Positions 1 through 8,385 of a stretch of DNA of 64,000 nucleotides are shown piece by piece. Where the stretch lies: contig NZ_FOTQ01000002.1 of the NCBI RefSeq assembly GCF_900114635.1, forward strand, positions 124,001-188,000, in the 5' to 3' direction. Under the pieces are notes generated by a model, which saw nothing but the letters and a program-made list of their open reading frames with translations, had not been told where the DNA came from and ran no database searches. Source of the stretch: Shimia aestuarii (lineage in GTDB: Bacteria; Pseudomonadota; Alphaproteobacteria; Rhodobacterales; Rhodobacteraceae). The translations under genes were made by a program, and so were the position numbers. Position 1 is the stretch's first letter; the number at the start of each line of letters is the position of its first letter.

Positions 1-2
1 TG

Positions 3-515
3 GTCGCTCTGGCGTCACCTCTCGCGGCCCAGCCCTTGTGCGAAACGATGCTCGGAACGCAAGCGTTCGACTATCAATCCATTTGCGTCAGCAGTGCCTT
101 GGCGCCGCAATCAGGCAACCGGTACGACATTGGCTCGATGCGTGACGCCAACGATTACACCGCTTGGTGCGAAGGTGTCCCGGGACCCGGGATCGGAGAA
201 CAGATCACGCTGAGCTATCGGTTTGCCGGACCACTTGAGCGGATCTGGATCAGCAATGGCTACGCCAAGTCGCCCAAGTCCTTTGCGGATAATGGACGCA
301 TTCGCGACATCACGGTGCATTTCTGGGCCGTGGACGATCCCCAACGTCGGACACTGCAGTATCGCCTCGCGGATCACGGCAAGGAACAGCCCATCCCGAT
401 CCCTTGGACCACTTTACAGCCTCGGGCGATCGAAATCGTGATCGACAGCGTCTATCCCGGCGCCCGCTGGCAGGATACCTGCGTCAACGAGTTCTGGCCG
501 GATTTCGGTATGTGA
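3..515 (+). CDS. NADase-type glycan-binding domain protein, partial at 5' end
   Basis: The reading frame is already open at the first base and begins with the end of a signal peptide (ALASPLAAQP), so the true start lies outside the window. The visible roughly 170 residues form one beta-rich domain with the pattern AWCEGVPGPGIGEQI, then ISNGYAKS, then NGRIRDI. This is the discoidin-like pattern I associate with the NADase-type glycan-binding domain. The protein is probably periplasmic or secreted and may bind carbohydrate or cell-wall material. No catalytic part is visible, and one could lie only upstream of the window. The gene ends 9 bases from the convergent ABC ATPase gene. The domain call is fairly safe; the function is an inference. 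Confidence 0.7.
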   Translation, partial: VALASPLAAQPLCETMLGTQAFDYQSICVSSALAPQSGNRYDIGSMRDANDYTAWCEGVPGPGIGEQITLSYRFAGPLERIWISNGYAKSPKSFADNGRIRDITVHFWAVDDPQRRTLQYRLADHGKEQPIPIPWTTLQPRAIEIVIDSVYPGARWQDTCVNEFWPDFGM

Positions 516-524
516 ACAGACGGT

Positions 525-1625
525 TCAATCCTTGGCCGGAAACACGAAACACCGGTCGCGGCGGATGGTCAGCCAAAGCGGCGTCCCCTCGCCCGGCAGG
601 AACACGTTTGGCACCGTGACCTTGAGCTCGGATCCGTCATAGTCCATGCGGAATTCAACAAGGCTTTCATTGCCCATGAATCGTGCGCGCTTCACGATAC
701 CCCGCGCCGCCACGCCGTCGCTGGCGGTCGGCAATGGCCCTTTGCCATCACGGTCAAAGTCGAGCTTGAGATGCTGCGGGCGGATCACGATGTCCACCTT
801 GGCGCCGTCCGCCAGCCCCGGCGTCAGGAACTGGCCAAAGGGCGTGTCGGTCAGCGCACCTTTGGAAACGCCCCGGATCACGTTGATATCGCTAAAGAAA
901 CCAACCGCCTCACGATCCACGGGCGCGTTGTAGATATTGTAGGGCGCGCCTTGCTGAACAATCTTTCCGTGCCGCATCAGCGCAATTTCATCTGCCATGC
1001 GCATCGCTTCTTCCGGCTCATGTGTCACCAGCATCACCGCCGTGTCTTCTTCCTTGAGAAGGCTCAACGTCTGATCCCTGATTTCATCACGCAACCGGTT
1101 GTCGAGCCCGGAAAACGGCTCGTCCATCAACATGATCCGCGGCCGTGGCGCCAGCGCGCGCGCCAGCGCGATCCGCTGCTGTTCCCCCCCCGAAAGGACA
1201 TGCGGAAACTCGTCAATCGCCCAGCCCAGGTTGACCTTGGCCAAAAGCGCCTCGACGCGCGCCCGTTTTTCATCTTTGCTGGTCTTCAGACCAAAGGCCA
1301 CGTTGTCCGCCACACTCAGATGCGGGAACAGGGCAAAATCCTGAAACATCAGGCCGATATGGCGCCGCTCAGGTGGGATGCGGAACACCGTGTCACAGAT
1401 CAGCTTGCCGTCGACATAGATTTCGCCGCTGTCCTGCATGTCGACCCCGGCAATCATGCGCAGCGTCGTTGATTTGCCGCAGCCCGACGGCCCCAGCAGG
1501 CAAAGCACCTGCCCCGGTTGGATGGTCAGCGATACGTCATCGACCACCTGCCGGTCACCAAAGGCGCGACGCAGGTGGCGAACTTCCAGCCGGGGCGGAG
1601 GAGTGGTTTGGGTCTGCGACTGCAC
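525..1625 (-). CDS. ABC transporter ATP-binding protein, FbpC/PotA type
   Basis: ATPase subunit of an importer, probably for ferric iron or a polyamine-like solute. The N-terminal nucleotide-binding domain has a Walker A GPSGCGKST, the Q-loop FQDFALFPHLS, the signature LSGGEQQR, Walker B IMLMDEP and the switch histidine in LVTHE. The last roughly 120 residues look like the TOBE domain of this subfamily. I chose the GTG at 1625 (VQSQTQ) because AGAGG lies 5 bases upstream. A TTG at 1718 would add 31 poorly conserved residues. No permease or binding-protein gene is adjacent in the window, so the substrate is open. It lies downstream of an SDR and a DNA repair gene on the same strand, which is an unusual partnership. 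Confidence 0.85.
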   Translation of the reverse strand: MQSQTQTTPPPRLEVRHLRRAFGDRQVVDDVSLTIQPGQVLCLLGPSGCGKSTTLRMIAGVDMQDSGEIYVDGKLICDTVFRIPPERRHIGLMFQDFALFPHLSVADNVAFGLKTSKDEKRARVEALLAKVNLGWAIDEFPHVLSGGEQQRIALARALAPRPRIMLMDEPFSGLDNRLRDEIRDQTLSLLKEEDTAVMLVTHEPEEAMRMADEIALMRHGKIVQQGAPYNIYNAPVDREAVGFFSDINVIRGVSKGALTDTPFGQFLTPGLADGAKVDIVIRPQHLKLDFDRDGKGPLPTASDGVAARGIVKRARFMGNESLVEFRMDYDGSELKVTVPNVFLPGEGTPLWLTIRRDRCFVFPAKD

Positions 1626-1724
1626 GGGTGCCTCTTGCAATCCCCGAGGGAATTCATCGGGTTTGCCCGAGATGTACCAGCCCCCCCGCCCCGCTTCAAC
1701 CCTGCGAACGCATCTCAAAAGCGA

Positions 1725-2855
1725 TCAGGAGGTCAGCTCAAAGCCGATCTCGCCCATCACCTTGCCGTTGACCTGAATGGCAACCCTGTGCGGACCCGGA
1801 TGCAGGGTAAACGTGGTGGCATTGCCCTTGAGGGGATGCGCCTTGGCCAGCCGCAGCCGCCCTTCGGCAGGGACAAGCCCCTGTTTGAGCTTGAACACTT
1901 TCCTGCCCTGCCGCCCATTGGGTCGGTGAAACGTGATCACATAGTCAACCAGAACCGGCACGGGCGCCCCGCCCCGCGTTTCCAGAACCACGGAAAGGTC
2001 CAGCGTTTCGCCAATCGCCAGCCGATCCTGCGCCAAGGCCAATTCTGCAACCGCCACCGGCGCGTCCTGATGATAACCCAGCAACGCCAGCGCGCCGGGT
2101 TCTCCTTGCTTGACCAGCGTCCGCAGCCCGTGGCGCGTCATCCAGTCCAGCTCTCGTTTGTCCTGCCGGTCCGCCTCTTGCCATTCTTTCAGACGCGAGA
2201 TGACCTGATCCGGCGCAAACTTGGCGATGTCATTGAGATGATTGGCCACTGAGCGCGTCACATACCGTGTCGGATCGGCGTGGAGCGTGTCCAAAAGGGG
2301 CAGCGGCTCCGTTGGATCAAGGTCGATCTTCTTCGCCCAAGGCAGCTTGGGCCGCGTGCCTTCGCTTACCAGACGGCGCACATGGTAATTCTCGTCTTCG
2401 GCCCAACGCCGCAACCGCGCCATTGTCTCTTCGGGCCAGCGATTGAGAAACGGACGAATGTAGAACTCCATCGAAAACCGCTGCGTCGCCGCGTGCAGCA
2501 GGTCCAGCGCCCGCTCCCGGTGGGCTTCCAGCCCGTGCCGCACCGCCAGAATACCCGGCACCGCATGAATGAACCGCCCGAAATCATCATCGCGCAGCGT
2601 CGGGTCCAACGGCGCGGGCATCGCCGCTTCCAACTGCGCGGCCATTGTCACGAAATCGGCGGCAAGACGTTTTTCCACGCAATCCGCGATCCACTCCAGT
2701 CGCTCCAGAAGTTCGCGCCCCTCAAGGCCCGCCACCACCTCGGTGTGAAAATCTTCGGCGTCAAAACCGGGAATGGCGGCAGAATACTCTGCCGCCAGGT
2801 CCCCAAGGCTGTCCGCGTTGAACAGCTGATCCTTCAGAGAAAACCCCTGTGCCAA
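1725..2855 (-). CDS. DNA alkylation repair protein, AlkC-like with C-terminal Ig-like domain
   Basis: About 376 residues. The N-terminal two thirds are helical repeats of the AlkC/AlkD (HEAT-like) type that grip alkylated DNA and release N3/N7-alkylpurines. Family-like stretches are FSLKDQLFNADSLGDLA at the start and RWAEDENYHVRRLVSEG in the middle. The last roughly 100 residues (from about VAVAELALAQDRLAIGE) look like a beta-sandwich, matching the Ig-like domain known in some AlkC proteins. I chose the TTG at 2855 because family members begin MA-x-x-FSLKD; it lies 4 bases after the SDR stop. An open frame continues upstream inside the SDR gene but has no family similarity. A weak ribosome site suggests translational coupling to the SDR gene. 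Confidence 0.8.
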   Translation of the reverse strand: MAQGFSLKDQLFNADSLGDLAAEYSAAIPGFDAEDFHTEVVAGLEGRELLERLEWIADCVEKRLAADFVTMAAQLEAAMPAPLDPTLRDDDFGRFIHAVPGILAVRHGLEAHRERALDLLHAATQRFSMEFYIRPFLNRWPEETMARLRRWAEDENYHVRRLVSEGTRPKLPWAKKIDLDPTEPLPLLDTLHADPTRYVTRSVANHLNDIAKFAPDQVISRLKEWQEADRQDKRELDWMTRHGLRTLVKQGEPGALALLGYHQDAPVAVAELALAQDRLAIGETLDLSVVLETRGGAPVPVLVDYVITFHRPNGRQGRKVFKLKQGLVPAEGRLRLAKAHPLKGNATTFTLHPGPHRVAIQVNGKVMGEIGFELTS

Positions 2856-2859
2856 GGGA

Positions 2860-3639
2860 TCAGAGCGTCGCGTTGATGTTGCCGCCATCCAGAAGGACGT
2901 TCTGCCCCACCATGAAGGCCGCATATTGCGAGCACATGAACGCGCAGGTGGCGCCAAAATCGCGCGGATTGCCATCCTTGCCGGCCGGAATTGTCGCCTG
3001 CCGCGCCGCGCGTGCCTCTTCGACGCTTTGCCCGCTTTTTTCGGCATTGCCCTTGTCGAGCGCCGCGATCCGGTCGGTGTCATGACTACCGGGCAACAGG
3101 TTGTTGATGTTCACTCCGAAAGGCGCGACCTGACGCGACGTGCCCGCGACATACCCGGTAAGCCCGGCCCGTGCCGAATTCGACAGGCCCAGAACCGCGA
3201 TTGGCGCCTTGACCGATTGCGAGGTGATATTGACCACCCGGCCCCAGCCCCTGTCGATCATACCAGGGACCAATGCTTTCATCAGGGCAATCGGTGTCAG
3301 CATATTGGCCTCGAGCGCGGCAAGAAAATCCTCGCGCTCCCAGTCGGTCCACATACCCGGCGGTGGACCTCCGGCATTGTTGACCAGAATATCAACACCC
3401 TGCGCAGCCTCGATCAGGGCCGCCTGCCCGTCCTGCGAAGTCACGTCACAGGCCACGGTCACGACATCAACACCGAATTCCTTGCGGATCGCCTCGGCCG
3501 ACGCCTCAAGCGCCTCGGCCCCGCGCGCATTCATGATCAGGTCCACGCCCTCAGCCGCAAGCGCCCGCGCACAGGCCAAACCCAATCCCTTGGACGACGC
3601 ACATACCAGGGCACGCTTGCCCTTGATTCCCAAATCCAT
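2860..3639 (-). CDS. Atypical short-chain dehydrogenase/reductase family protein
   Basis: 259 residues with a Rossmann fold of the SDR family. The cofactor loop ASSKGLG (residues 14-20) and the NNAG motif (87-90) are intact, and so is Ser140 in NITSQS. The expected Tyr-x-x-x-Lys is instead Ser153-Asn-Ser-Ala-Arg157. This substitution (LSNSxRxG) is, as I recall, typical of a divergent subgroup often annotated as 3-oxoacyl-ACP reductase-like. Catalysis by the normal Tyr/Lys mechanism is therefore unlikely and the substrate is unknown. A GGGGAG ribosome site precedes the ATG. It is the first gene of a minus-strand group with the AlkC-like protein and the ABC ATPase, and is divergent from the Hint-domain gene. 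Confidence 0.85.
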   Translation of the reverse strand: MDLGIKGKRALVCASSKGLGLACARALAAEGVDLIMNARGAEALEASAEAIRKEFGVDVVTVACDVTSQDGQAALIEAAQGVDILVNNAGGPPPGMWTDWEREDFLAALEANMLTPIALMKALVPGMIDRGWGRVVNITSQSVKAPIAVLGLSNSARAGLTGYVAGTSRQVAPFGVNINNLLPGSHDTDRIAALDKGNAEKSGQSVEEARAARQATIPAGKDGNPRDFGATCAFMCSQYAAFMVGQNVLLDGGNINATL

Positions 3640-3780
3640 GCGATTCTCCCCTTAATTGATGCGCACAGAAAACACCTATCAGCCCGAGGATGCCAGCATA
3701 TTGCCCGTGCTCAGGCGTCATGCTGCCACAATGTTTCTTTACCTCTTGAACATATCTTACCCGCAAGAGATTCTGAGCGT

Positions 3781-4791
3781 ATGTCGCCGCAAATGCACAA
3801 TTCAGCCCTGCCCTCGCAGCGTCTGCCTGTTTATCAGGCCGATATGCTGCGGGTCATCAATGGCGCCAATTTGGGCGATGGCTTGTCATATTCCGAAGAA
3901 ATGGTACCGGATGACACCTATGTGCTTACCTCCGAGGCCGAACCACACAGCCTTCTGCTCGAGGCAGACGATAAAGGCCAGTTCCTGATCGCGGGCGACG
4001 CAACACTAGGCAGCCCCGGCGCGCGTGTTTTCCTTGATTGCGTGGCAACCTTCATGCCGCCCTCCGGCGACACAATCGAAGTGCTTGTTCTTGTCGAGGT
4101 GGACGAAGACGGCAACATCGCCGAAATCTACGGCGCCCCGCTGGCCCCTCTGGCACACAAGACCGAGTATTCGCTTGTGGGTGTCGACCGCGACATCGCC
4201 GTCACCCGGCTTGCGCAACTGGCTTGCGTGAGCTTCACTCGGGGTACGCGCATCACCACAGCCACGGGCGAACAGAAACCGATCGAGGACCTGCGCGTCG
4301 GCGACCGCGTGCTGACCCGCGATGACGGTCCACAGGAGCTGCGCTGGATTGGCCATTCGACTCAGCGCGCCATGGGTGAATTTGCCCCCATCGTGATCAC
4401 CGCAGGGACGCTCAATAATACAAATGACCTCAAGGTCAGCCCGGAACACCGCCTGTTCATCTACCAGCGACATGACCAGATTGGCGCAGGACGCTCCGAA
4501 TTGCTGGTCAAGGCGCGCCATCTTGTGAACGGCGACACGGTTTTTGTACAGGAAGGCGGTTTCGTCGATTACTTTCAGCTGATGTTCGACAGTCACCAGA
4601 TCATCTTTGCCGAAGGCATCTCCGCCGAAACCATGCAGATTGACACGCGCACCCGCGCCGTGCTGCCCCAGGACATGAAAGAAGACCTGCCCGGTCACGA
4701 ACGGCGCCGTCATCACGAATACGAAGTGCATGAAAGCCTGCTTGATCGCCCGGATGCGGCCGCCCTTCTGAAACGCGCCTCTTCCAAGTAA
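3781..4791 (+). CDS. Hint (Hedgehog/intein-type) domain protein
   Basis: About 336 residues. The C-terminal half has the Hint_2 pattern: FTRGTRITTATGEQKPIEDL, then VGDRVLTRDDGPQELRWIG, then the SPEHRLFI block carrying the conserved histidine, then LVKARHL. These domains rearrange peptide bonds in inteins and Hedgehog proteins and are common in secreted proteins of roseobacters. The nucleophile position just before FTRGT is Ser151 here, with Cys149 two residues earlier. The first roughly 145 residues are beta-rich and acidic and resemble no enzyme I know. No classical signal peptide is visible. The ATG at 3781 is chosen because upstream codons look non-coding. The role is unknown. Confidence 0.75.
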   Translation: MSPQMHNSALPSQRLPVYQADMLRVINGANLGDGLSYSEEMVPDDTYVLTSEAEPHSLLLEADDKGQFLIAGDATLGSPGARVFLDCVATFMPPSGDTIEVLVLVEVDEDGNIAEIYGAPLAPLAHKTEYSLVGVDRDIAVTRLAQLACVSFTRGTRITTATGEQKPIEDLRVGDRVLTRDDGPQELRWIGHSTQRAMGEFAPIVITAGTLNNTNDLKVSPEHRLFIYQRHDQIGAGRSELLVKARHLVNGDTVFVQEGGFVDYFQLMFDSHQIIFAEGISAETMQIDTRTRAVLPQDMKEDLPGHERRRHHEYEVHESLLDRPDAAALLKRASSK

Positions 4792-4843
4792 CACAGCGCG
4801 CTTTTTCTTGCGATTTGGCGCGCGCGCACCTATACGCGCGCTC

Positions 4844-6451
4844 ATGTTGGATGACCGTACAAACCGCCCCGAATTGCCGCCCGAGATTGCGCGCCGCCGC
4901 ACCTTTGCGATCATCTCGCACCCGGATGCCGGCAAGACCACGCTGACCGAAAAGTTCCTGCTTTACGGTGGCGCGATTCAGATGGCCGGACAGGTCCGCG
5001 CCAAGGGAGAGGCGCGTCGCACACGTTCGGACTTCATGAAGATGGAACAGGACCGCGGTATCTCGGTCTCGGCCTCGGCCATGTCGTTTGATTTTGGCCC
5101 CTACCGTTTCAACCTCGTCGACACGCCGGGCCACTCGGATTTCTCCGAGGACACCTATCGCACGCTGACGGCCGTGGATGCCGCCGTGATGGTGATCGAC
5201 GGTGCCAAGGGCGTTGAAAGCCAGACGCAAAAACTGTTTGAAGTCTGCCGGTTGCGCGACCTTCCTATCCTGACTTTCTGTAACAAGATGGACCGGGAAA
5301 GCCGCGACACGTTCGACATTATCGACGAAATTCAGGAAAATCTTGCCATCGACGTCACCCCCGCCTCGTGGCCCATCGGCATGGGGCGCGAATTCATGGG
5401 GTGTTATGACCTTCTGAATGACCGTCTGGAACTAATGGACCGCGCCGACCGGAACGTCGTTGCCGAATCTATCCAGATTGAAGGTCTGGACGACCCCAAA
5501 CTGGCAGAGCATGTCCCTGCGCACCTGCTCGAGCAGTTCCTGGAAGAGGTCGAAATGGCCCGCGAACTGCTGCCCGCGCTTGATCCGCAATCCGTGCTCG
5601 AAGGTCACATGACCCCGATCTGGTTCGGCTCGGCCATCAACTCTTTCGGGGTTCAGGAACTGATGCAGGGCATCGGCAATTACGGCCCCGGGCCGCAGGT
5701 TCAATCCGCTCAGCCACGCAAGATTTCTCCGGAAGAAACAAAGGTCTCCGGCTTTGTCTTCAAGGTGCAGGCCAACATGGATCCCAAGCACCGTGACCGG
5801 GTGGCGTTCGTACGCATGGCCTCCGGCCACTTCAAGCGCGGTATGAAACTGACCCATGTGCGCACCAAGAAACCAATGGCGATTTCCAACCCGGTTCTGT
5901 TCCTCGCCTCGGACCGCGAGTTGGCGGATGAGGCTTGGGCCGGTGACATCATCGGCATTCCAAACCACGGGCAACTGCGCATCGGCGATACCCTGACCGA
6001 AGGCGAAGCGCTGCGCGTGACGGGCATTCCCTCCTTTGCGCCGGAACTCCTGCAAGGCATCCGCGCGGGCGATCCTATGAAGGCCAAACACCTCGAAAAG
6101 GCGCTCATGCAATTTGCCGAGGAAGGCGCGGCCAAGGTCTTCAAACCGATGATCGGCTCGGGTTTCATCGTCGGCGTCGTCGGCCAGTTGCAGTTCGAGG
6201 TTCTCGCCAGCCGGATCGAGCTTGAATACGGCCTTCCCGTGCGCTTTGAGCAAAGCCAGTTCACCAGCGCACGGTGGGTGAGCGGAGACAGACAAGCCGT
6301 TGACAAGTTTGTCAATTCCAACAAACATCACATCAGCTATGACCATGACGGCGACGTGGTTTACCTTACGCGCCTGCAATGGGACATCGACCGTGTGGAA
6401 CGGGACTATCCGGACGTCAAACTGACCGCCACCAAGGAAATGATGGTCTGA
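4844..6451 (+). CDS. prfC: Peptide chain release factor 3
   Basis: 535 residues, the usual length for RF3. This translational GTPase removes RF1 and RF2 from the ribosome after peptide release. The G domain shows the P-loop HPDAGKTTLTEK, G2 region DRGISVSASAM, G3 DTPGHSDF and G4 NKMDRE. It is followed by the RF3-type domains II and III, with FKVQANMDPKHRDRVAF and FIVGVVGQLQFEVL. The ATG at 4844 (MLDDRTNRPELP) gives the normal N-terminus; an upstream in-frame alternative at 4808 adds only a low-complexity lead. A perfect 11-bp hairpin follows the stop codon. Monocistronic as far as can be seen. Confidence 0.96.
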   Translation: MLDDRTNRPELPPEIARRRTFAIISHPDAGKTTLTEKFLLYGGAIQMAGQVRAKGEARRTRSDFMKMEQDRGISVSASAMSFDFGPYRFNLVDTPGHSDFSEDTYRTLTAVDAAVMVIDGAKGVESQTQKLFEVCRLRDLPILTFCNKMDRESRDTFDIIDEIQENLAIDVTPASWPIGMGREFMGCYDLLNDRLELMDRADRNVVAESIQIEGLDDPKLAEHVPAHLLEQFLEEVEMARELLPALDPQSVLEGHMTPIWFGSAINSFGVQELMQGIGNYGPGPQVQSAQPRKISPEETKVSGFVFKVQANMDPKHRDRVAFVRMASGHFKRGMKLTHVRTKKPMAISNPVLFLASDRELADEAWAGDIIGIPNHGQLRIGDTLTEGEALRVTGIPSFAPELLQGIRAGDPMKAKHLEKALMQFAEEGAAKVFKPMIGSGFIVGVVGQLQFEVLASRIELEYGLPVRFEQSQFTSARWVSGDRQAVDKFVNSNKHHISYDHDGDVVYLTRLQWDIDRVERDYPDVKLTATKEMMV

Positions 6452-6462
6452 TCCGATCTGCA

Positions 6463-6489
6463 ATTGCATGGGGTTTTTCCCCATGCAAT
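6463..6489 (+). terminator. Perfect hairpin after prfC
   Basis: The arms ATTGCATGGGG and CCCCATGCAAT pair over 11 bp around a loop of five T. The hairpin starts 12 bases after the prfC stop and ends 9 bases before the ATG of the next gene. There is no T-run after it, so it may be a weak or factor-dependent terminator, an attenuator, or an RNA structure that masks the next gene's start. Confidence 0.65.
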
Positions 6490-6498
6490 CATACCGCT

Positions 6499-7254
6499 AT
6501 GACGGATGACGACCTGACCTATCCCGGCGGCCTGCCGGCCCTTCTGGACCGTTACGAAGGGCGGCGCGATCCGTTCAACTTCGGCCCCGAATCCCTGCCC
6601 CCACTGGATTGCGATCTGACCGCCCTGACATCGGCCATTGTTCCGCAATCGAAATCCGAAAAACATTCTGACGACGCGCGCACGTCCTGGGCGTGGAAGC
6701 GTCGGGACATTGCGCGCGAATTCATCGGCAATTCCGAACTGGCCTATCTTAACGGCCTCCTGATCTCGAACCTGCGCAAGCGCGATTTCCCGGAGCACGC
6801 TCCGGCCCTGTTCCGCCGCATCTGGAAAGAAGAAGCGGACCATCTGATCGGCGCGCTGAACCTGCGCTGGCTGGTATCCTCGGTACAGACCTTTGCCGAC
6901 CACGGCGACACACCCACACAACGCGAAGTCGGCCACGCGCTGCGCATGTTGTTTGGCATGATGAAACTCTATGAGTTCGAACGCACGTTCAGCGGCAAAG
7001 CCCCCGACGACGCGTTTGGGTTTGGGCGCCGCGTCAAGGCTCGCTTGCCCCTCGACATGGAAAGCTTTTCTCTGAAATCCGGGGGCTTGGACATCAATCT
7101 TATTGCGCCGACCTGGGAGCAGGCACAGGGGGATCCCGTGATCGGGCCGCTCGCCTGTCACCTGCTGGAAGAGCTGAACCGCGAACAGGGCGGCGTGTTT
7201 CGACGTCTGCGGATCATGCGCGAACGCCGCGAACGGCAGATGGCCCGCAAATGA
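6499..7254 (+). CDS. Conserved-looking protein of unknown function
   Basis: 251 residues, soluble, predicted mostly helical, with charged ends and no signal peptide or membrane segment. Notable stretches are RRDIAREFIGNSELAYLNGL, FRRIWKEEADHLI and FGMMKLYEFERTFSG. The C-terminus is strongly basic (RRLRIMRERRERQMARK). I do not recognise the family. Its stop overlaps the start of the following glycosyltransferase by four bases (ATGA), so the two are probably made together and work in one surface-glycan or glycan-modification step. The ATG at 6499 lies only 9 bases after a strong hairpin. Confidence 0.65.
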   Translation: MTDDDLTYPGGLPALLDRYEGRRDPFNFGPESLPPLDCDLTALTSAIVPQSKSEKHSDDARTSWAWKRRDIAREFIGNSELAYLNGLLISNLRKRDFPEHAPALFRRIWKEEADHLIGALNLRWLVSSVQTFADHGDTPTQREVGHALRMLFGMMKLYEFERTFSGKAPDDAFGFGRRVKARLPLDMESFSLKSGGLDINLIAPTWEQAQGDPVIGPLACHLLEELNREQGGVFRRLRIMRERRERQMARK

Positions 7255-8210
7255 GCCGCTGGGGAATCGTTTCGACCATCAAGGCCCCACCCTCCGAGAT
7301 TCTGGACTTTGTCGCTTACCACCTCGATCTGGGCGCGGACCACATGTTCATCTACCTCGACAACCAGAATCCCAGGGCCGAGGCGGCCTTGCAGACTCAC
7401 CCAAGGGTAACAGTGACACGCACAGACGGCGACTACTGGAAAGCGCAGACCATCAAGAAGCCCGCCCGCCATCAACCACGCCAGACCGCCAATGCCAGCC
7501 ACGCCTACAGGCGGGCGCACGGGCTGGACTGGCTGGCACATATCGACGTGGACGAGTTCCTTTGCCCGGCCGATCGCTCGGTAGGCGCCCTTCTGGGCGC
7601 CCTGCCAAGAGACATGGTCTGCGCCCGCGTCCGCCCCGCCGAGACGCTTGCCACGGACGGGGTTGCCGGGCTGGACCCGAACGCCACCTATTGCAAGGCG
7701 TGGATGCCCGGAGATGAAAGCCGCATCACCCTTGAAAAAGAGCTCTACCCCAATTTTGGCGGCTATATCCGGAGCGGCTTCGTCAGCCATGTCGTCGGGA
7801 AGATATTCATCCGCACCGGGCTGGAAAATCTCGATTTCCGCATTCACCGCGGCATGCAGGACAAGCAGGAAATCGGTCCGCGTACAGTGCTTGGCGGGAT
7901 CGACCTGTGCCACCGGCACATTCCGAGTTGGGACACCTGGCAGAAGATCATGGATTACCGCATGACCAAAGGGTCCTACCGCAGCGAACTCAAACCCACC
8001 CGCAAGCCCGAGCTCGGCGGACTGTCCCTCAACGAATTGTTTTCCTTTCTTCTACAGGACGGCGGCAAGGACGCGCTCAGGGCATTTTTCGACGAGGTCT
8101 GCCTCGCCCGCCCGGAACTCCTGCAAAAACTGCGAGAAAATGGCCTTTTGCGGGTCTATCACCTTGACGCTGCGACCAAGAGAAAGAAACATTTCCCAGA
8201 ATTTGAGTGA
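7251..8210 (+). CDS. Glycosyltransferase family 2-like protein
   Basis: 319 residues, cytoplasmic. The N-terminus (WGIVSTIKAPPSEILDFVAYHLDLGADH, read in parts) matches the Glyco_tranf_2_4 type, in which a bystander-like first strand is followed by a region reading MFIYLDN. A likely metal-binding DxD is seen in HIDVDEFL (about residue 100), the donor-binding motif of GT-A enzymes. The middle and end are charged and helical, with ICHRHIPSWD-like residues near 222. It probably transfers a sugar onto a surface polysaccharide or other acceptor that I cannot name. It overlaps the upstream unknown gene by ATGA. Confidence 0.8.
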   Translation: MSRWGIVSTIKAPPSEILDFVAYHLDLGADHMFIYLDNQNPRAEAALQTHPRVTVTRTDGDYWKAQTIKKPARHQPRQTANASHAYRRAHGLDWLAHIDVDEFLCPADRSVGALLGALPRDMVCARVRPAETLATDGVAGLDPNATYCKAWMPGDESRITLEKELYPNFGGYIRSGFVSHVVGKIFIRTGLENLDFRIHRGMQDKQEIGPRTVLGGIDLCHRHIPSWDTWQKIMDYRMTKGSYRSELKPTRKPELGGLSLNELFSFLLQDGGKDALRAFFDEVCLARPELLQKLRENGLLRVYHLDAATKRKKHFPEFE

Positions 8211-8213
8211 ATT

Positions 8214-8272
8214 GTTGCCCAATCGGCAACAGCCTACCCAAGCCATGTCGGCTTTGTTGACCAACTGCCAAC
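8214..8272. promoter_or_regulatory. Two copies of a 17-bp dyad before rhlE
   Basis: GTTGCCCAATCGGCAAC (8214-8230) and GTTGACCAACTGCCAAC (8256-8272) match each other at 13 of 17 positions, and each is a dyad with GTTG/CAAC ends. Their centres are 42 bp apart, about four helical turns, and the second overlaps the proposed -35 box. This arrangement suits a repressor that binds two sites. The first copy could also act as a weak terminator for the glycosyltransferase gene. Confidence 0.45.
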
Positions 8273-8285
8273 AGTCGGATAGAAG
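8257..8285 (+). promoter_or_regulatory. Candidate sigma-70 promoter of rhlE
   Basis: TTGACC (8257-8262), a 17-base spacer, then TAGAAG (8280-8285). The -35 matches the consensus at five of six positions and the -10 at four of six. Transcription from here would give a leader of roughly 95 bases before the helicase start codon. Confidence 0.45.
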
Positions 8286-8362
8286 ACGCGCGTGGATCAT
8301 TGACGCTCTGCCAGGCGAGGCCATACGGGCCTGATCCAATCCTAGCCGCTACGGGCCGAGAC

Positions 8363-8385
8363 GTGTCCGTAAATCACGGATACAC
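8363..8385 (+). promoter_or_regulatory. Hairpin touching the rhlE start codon
   Basis: GTGT-CCGT and ACGG-AT-ACAC can pair around a loop AAATC, with a two-base bulge. The last base of the hairpin is immediately followed by the ATG at 8386. No clear Shine-Dalgarno sequence is visible in front of that ATG. The structure could limit initiation until it is unwound, which would suit an RNA helicase controlling its own synthesis or a cold-induced gene. Confidence 0.4.
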
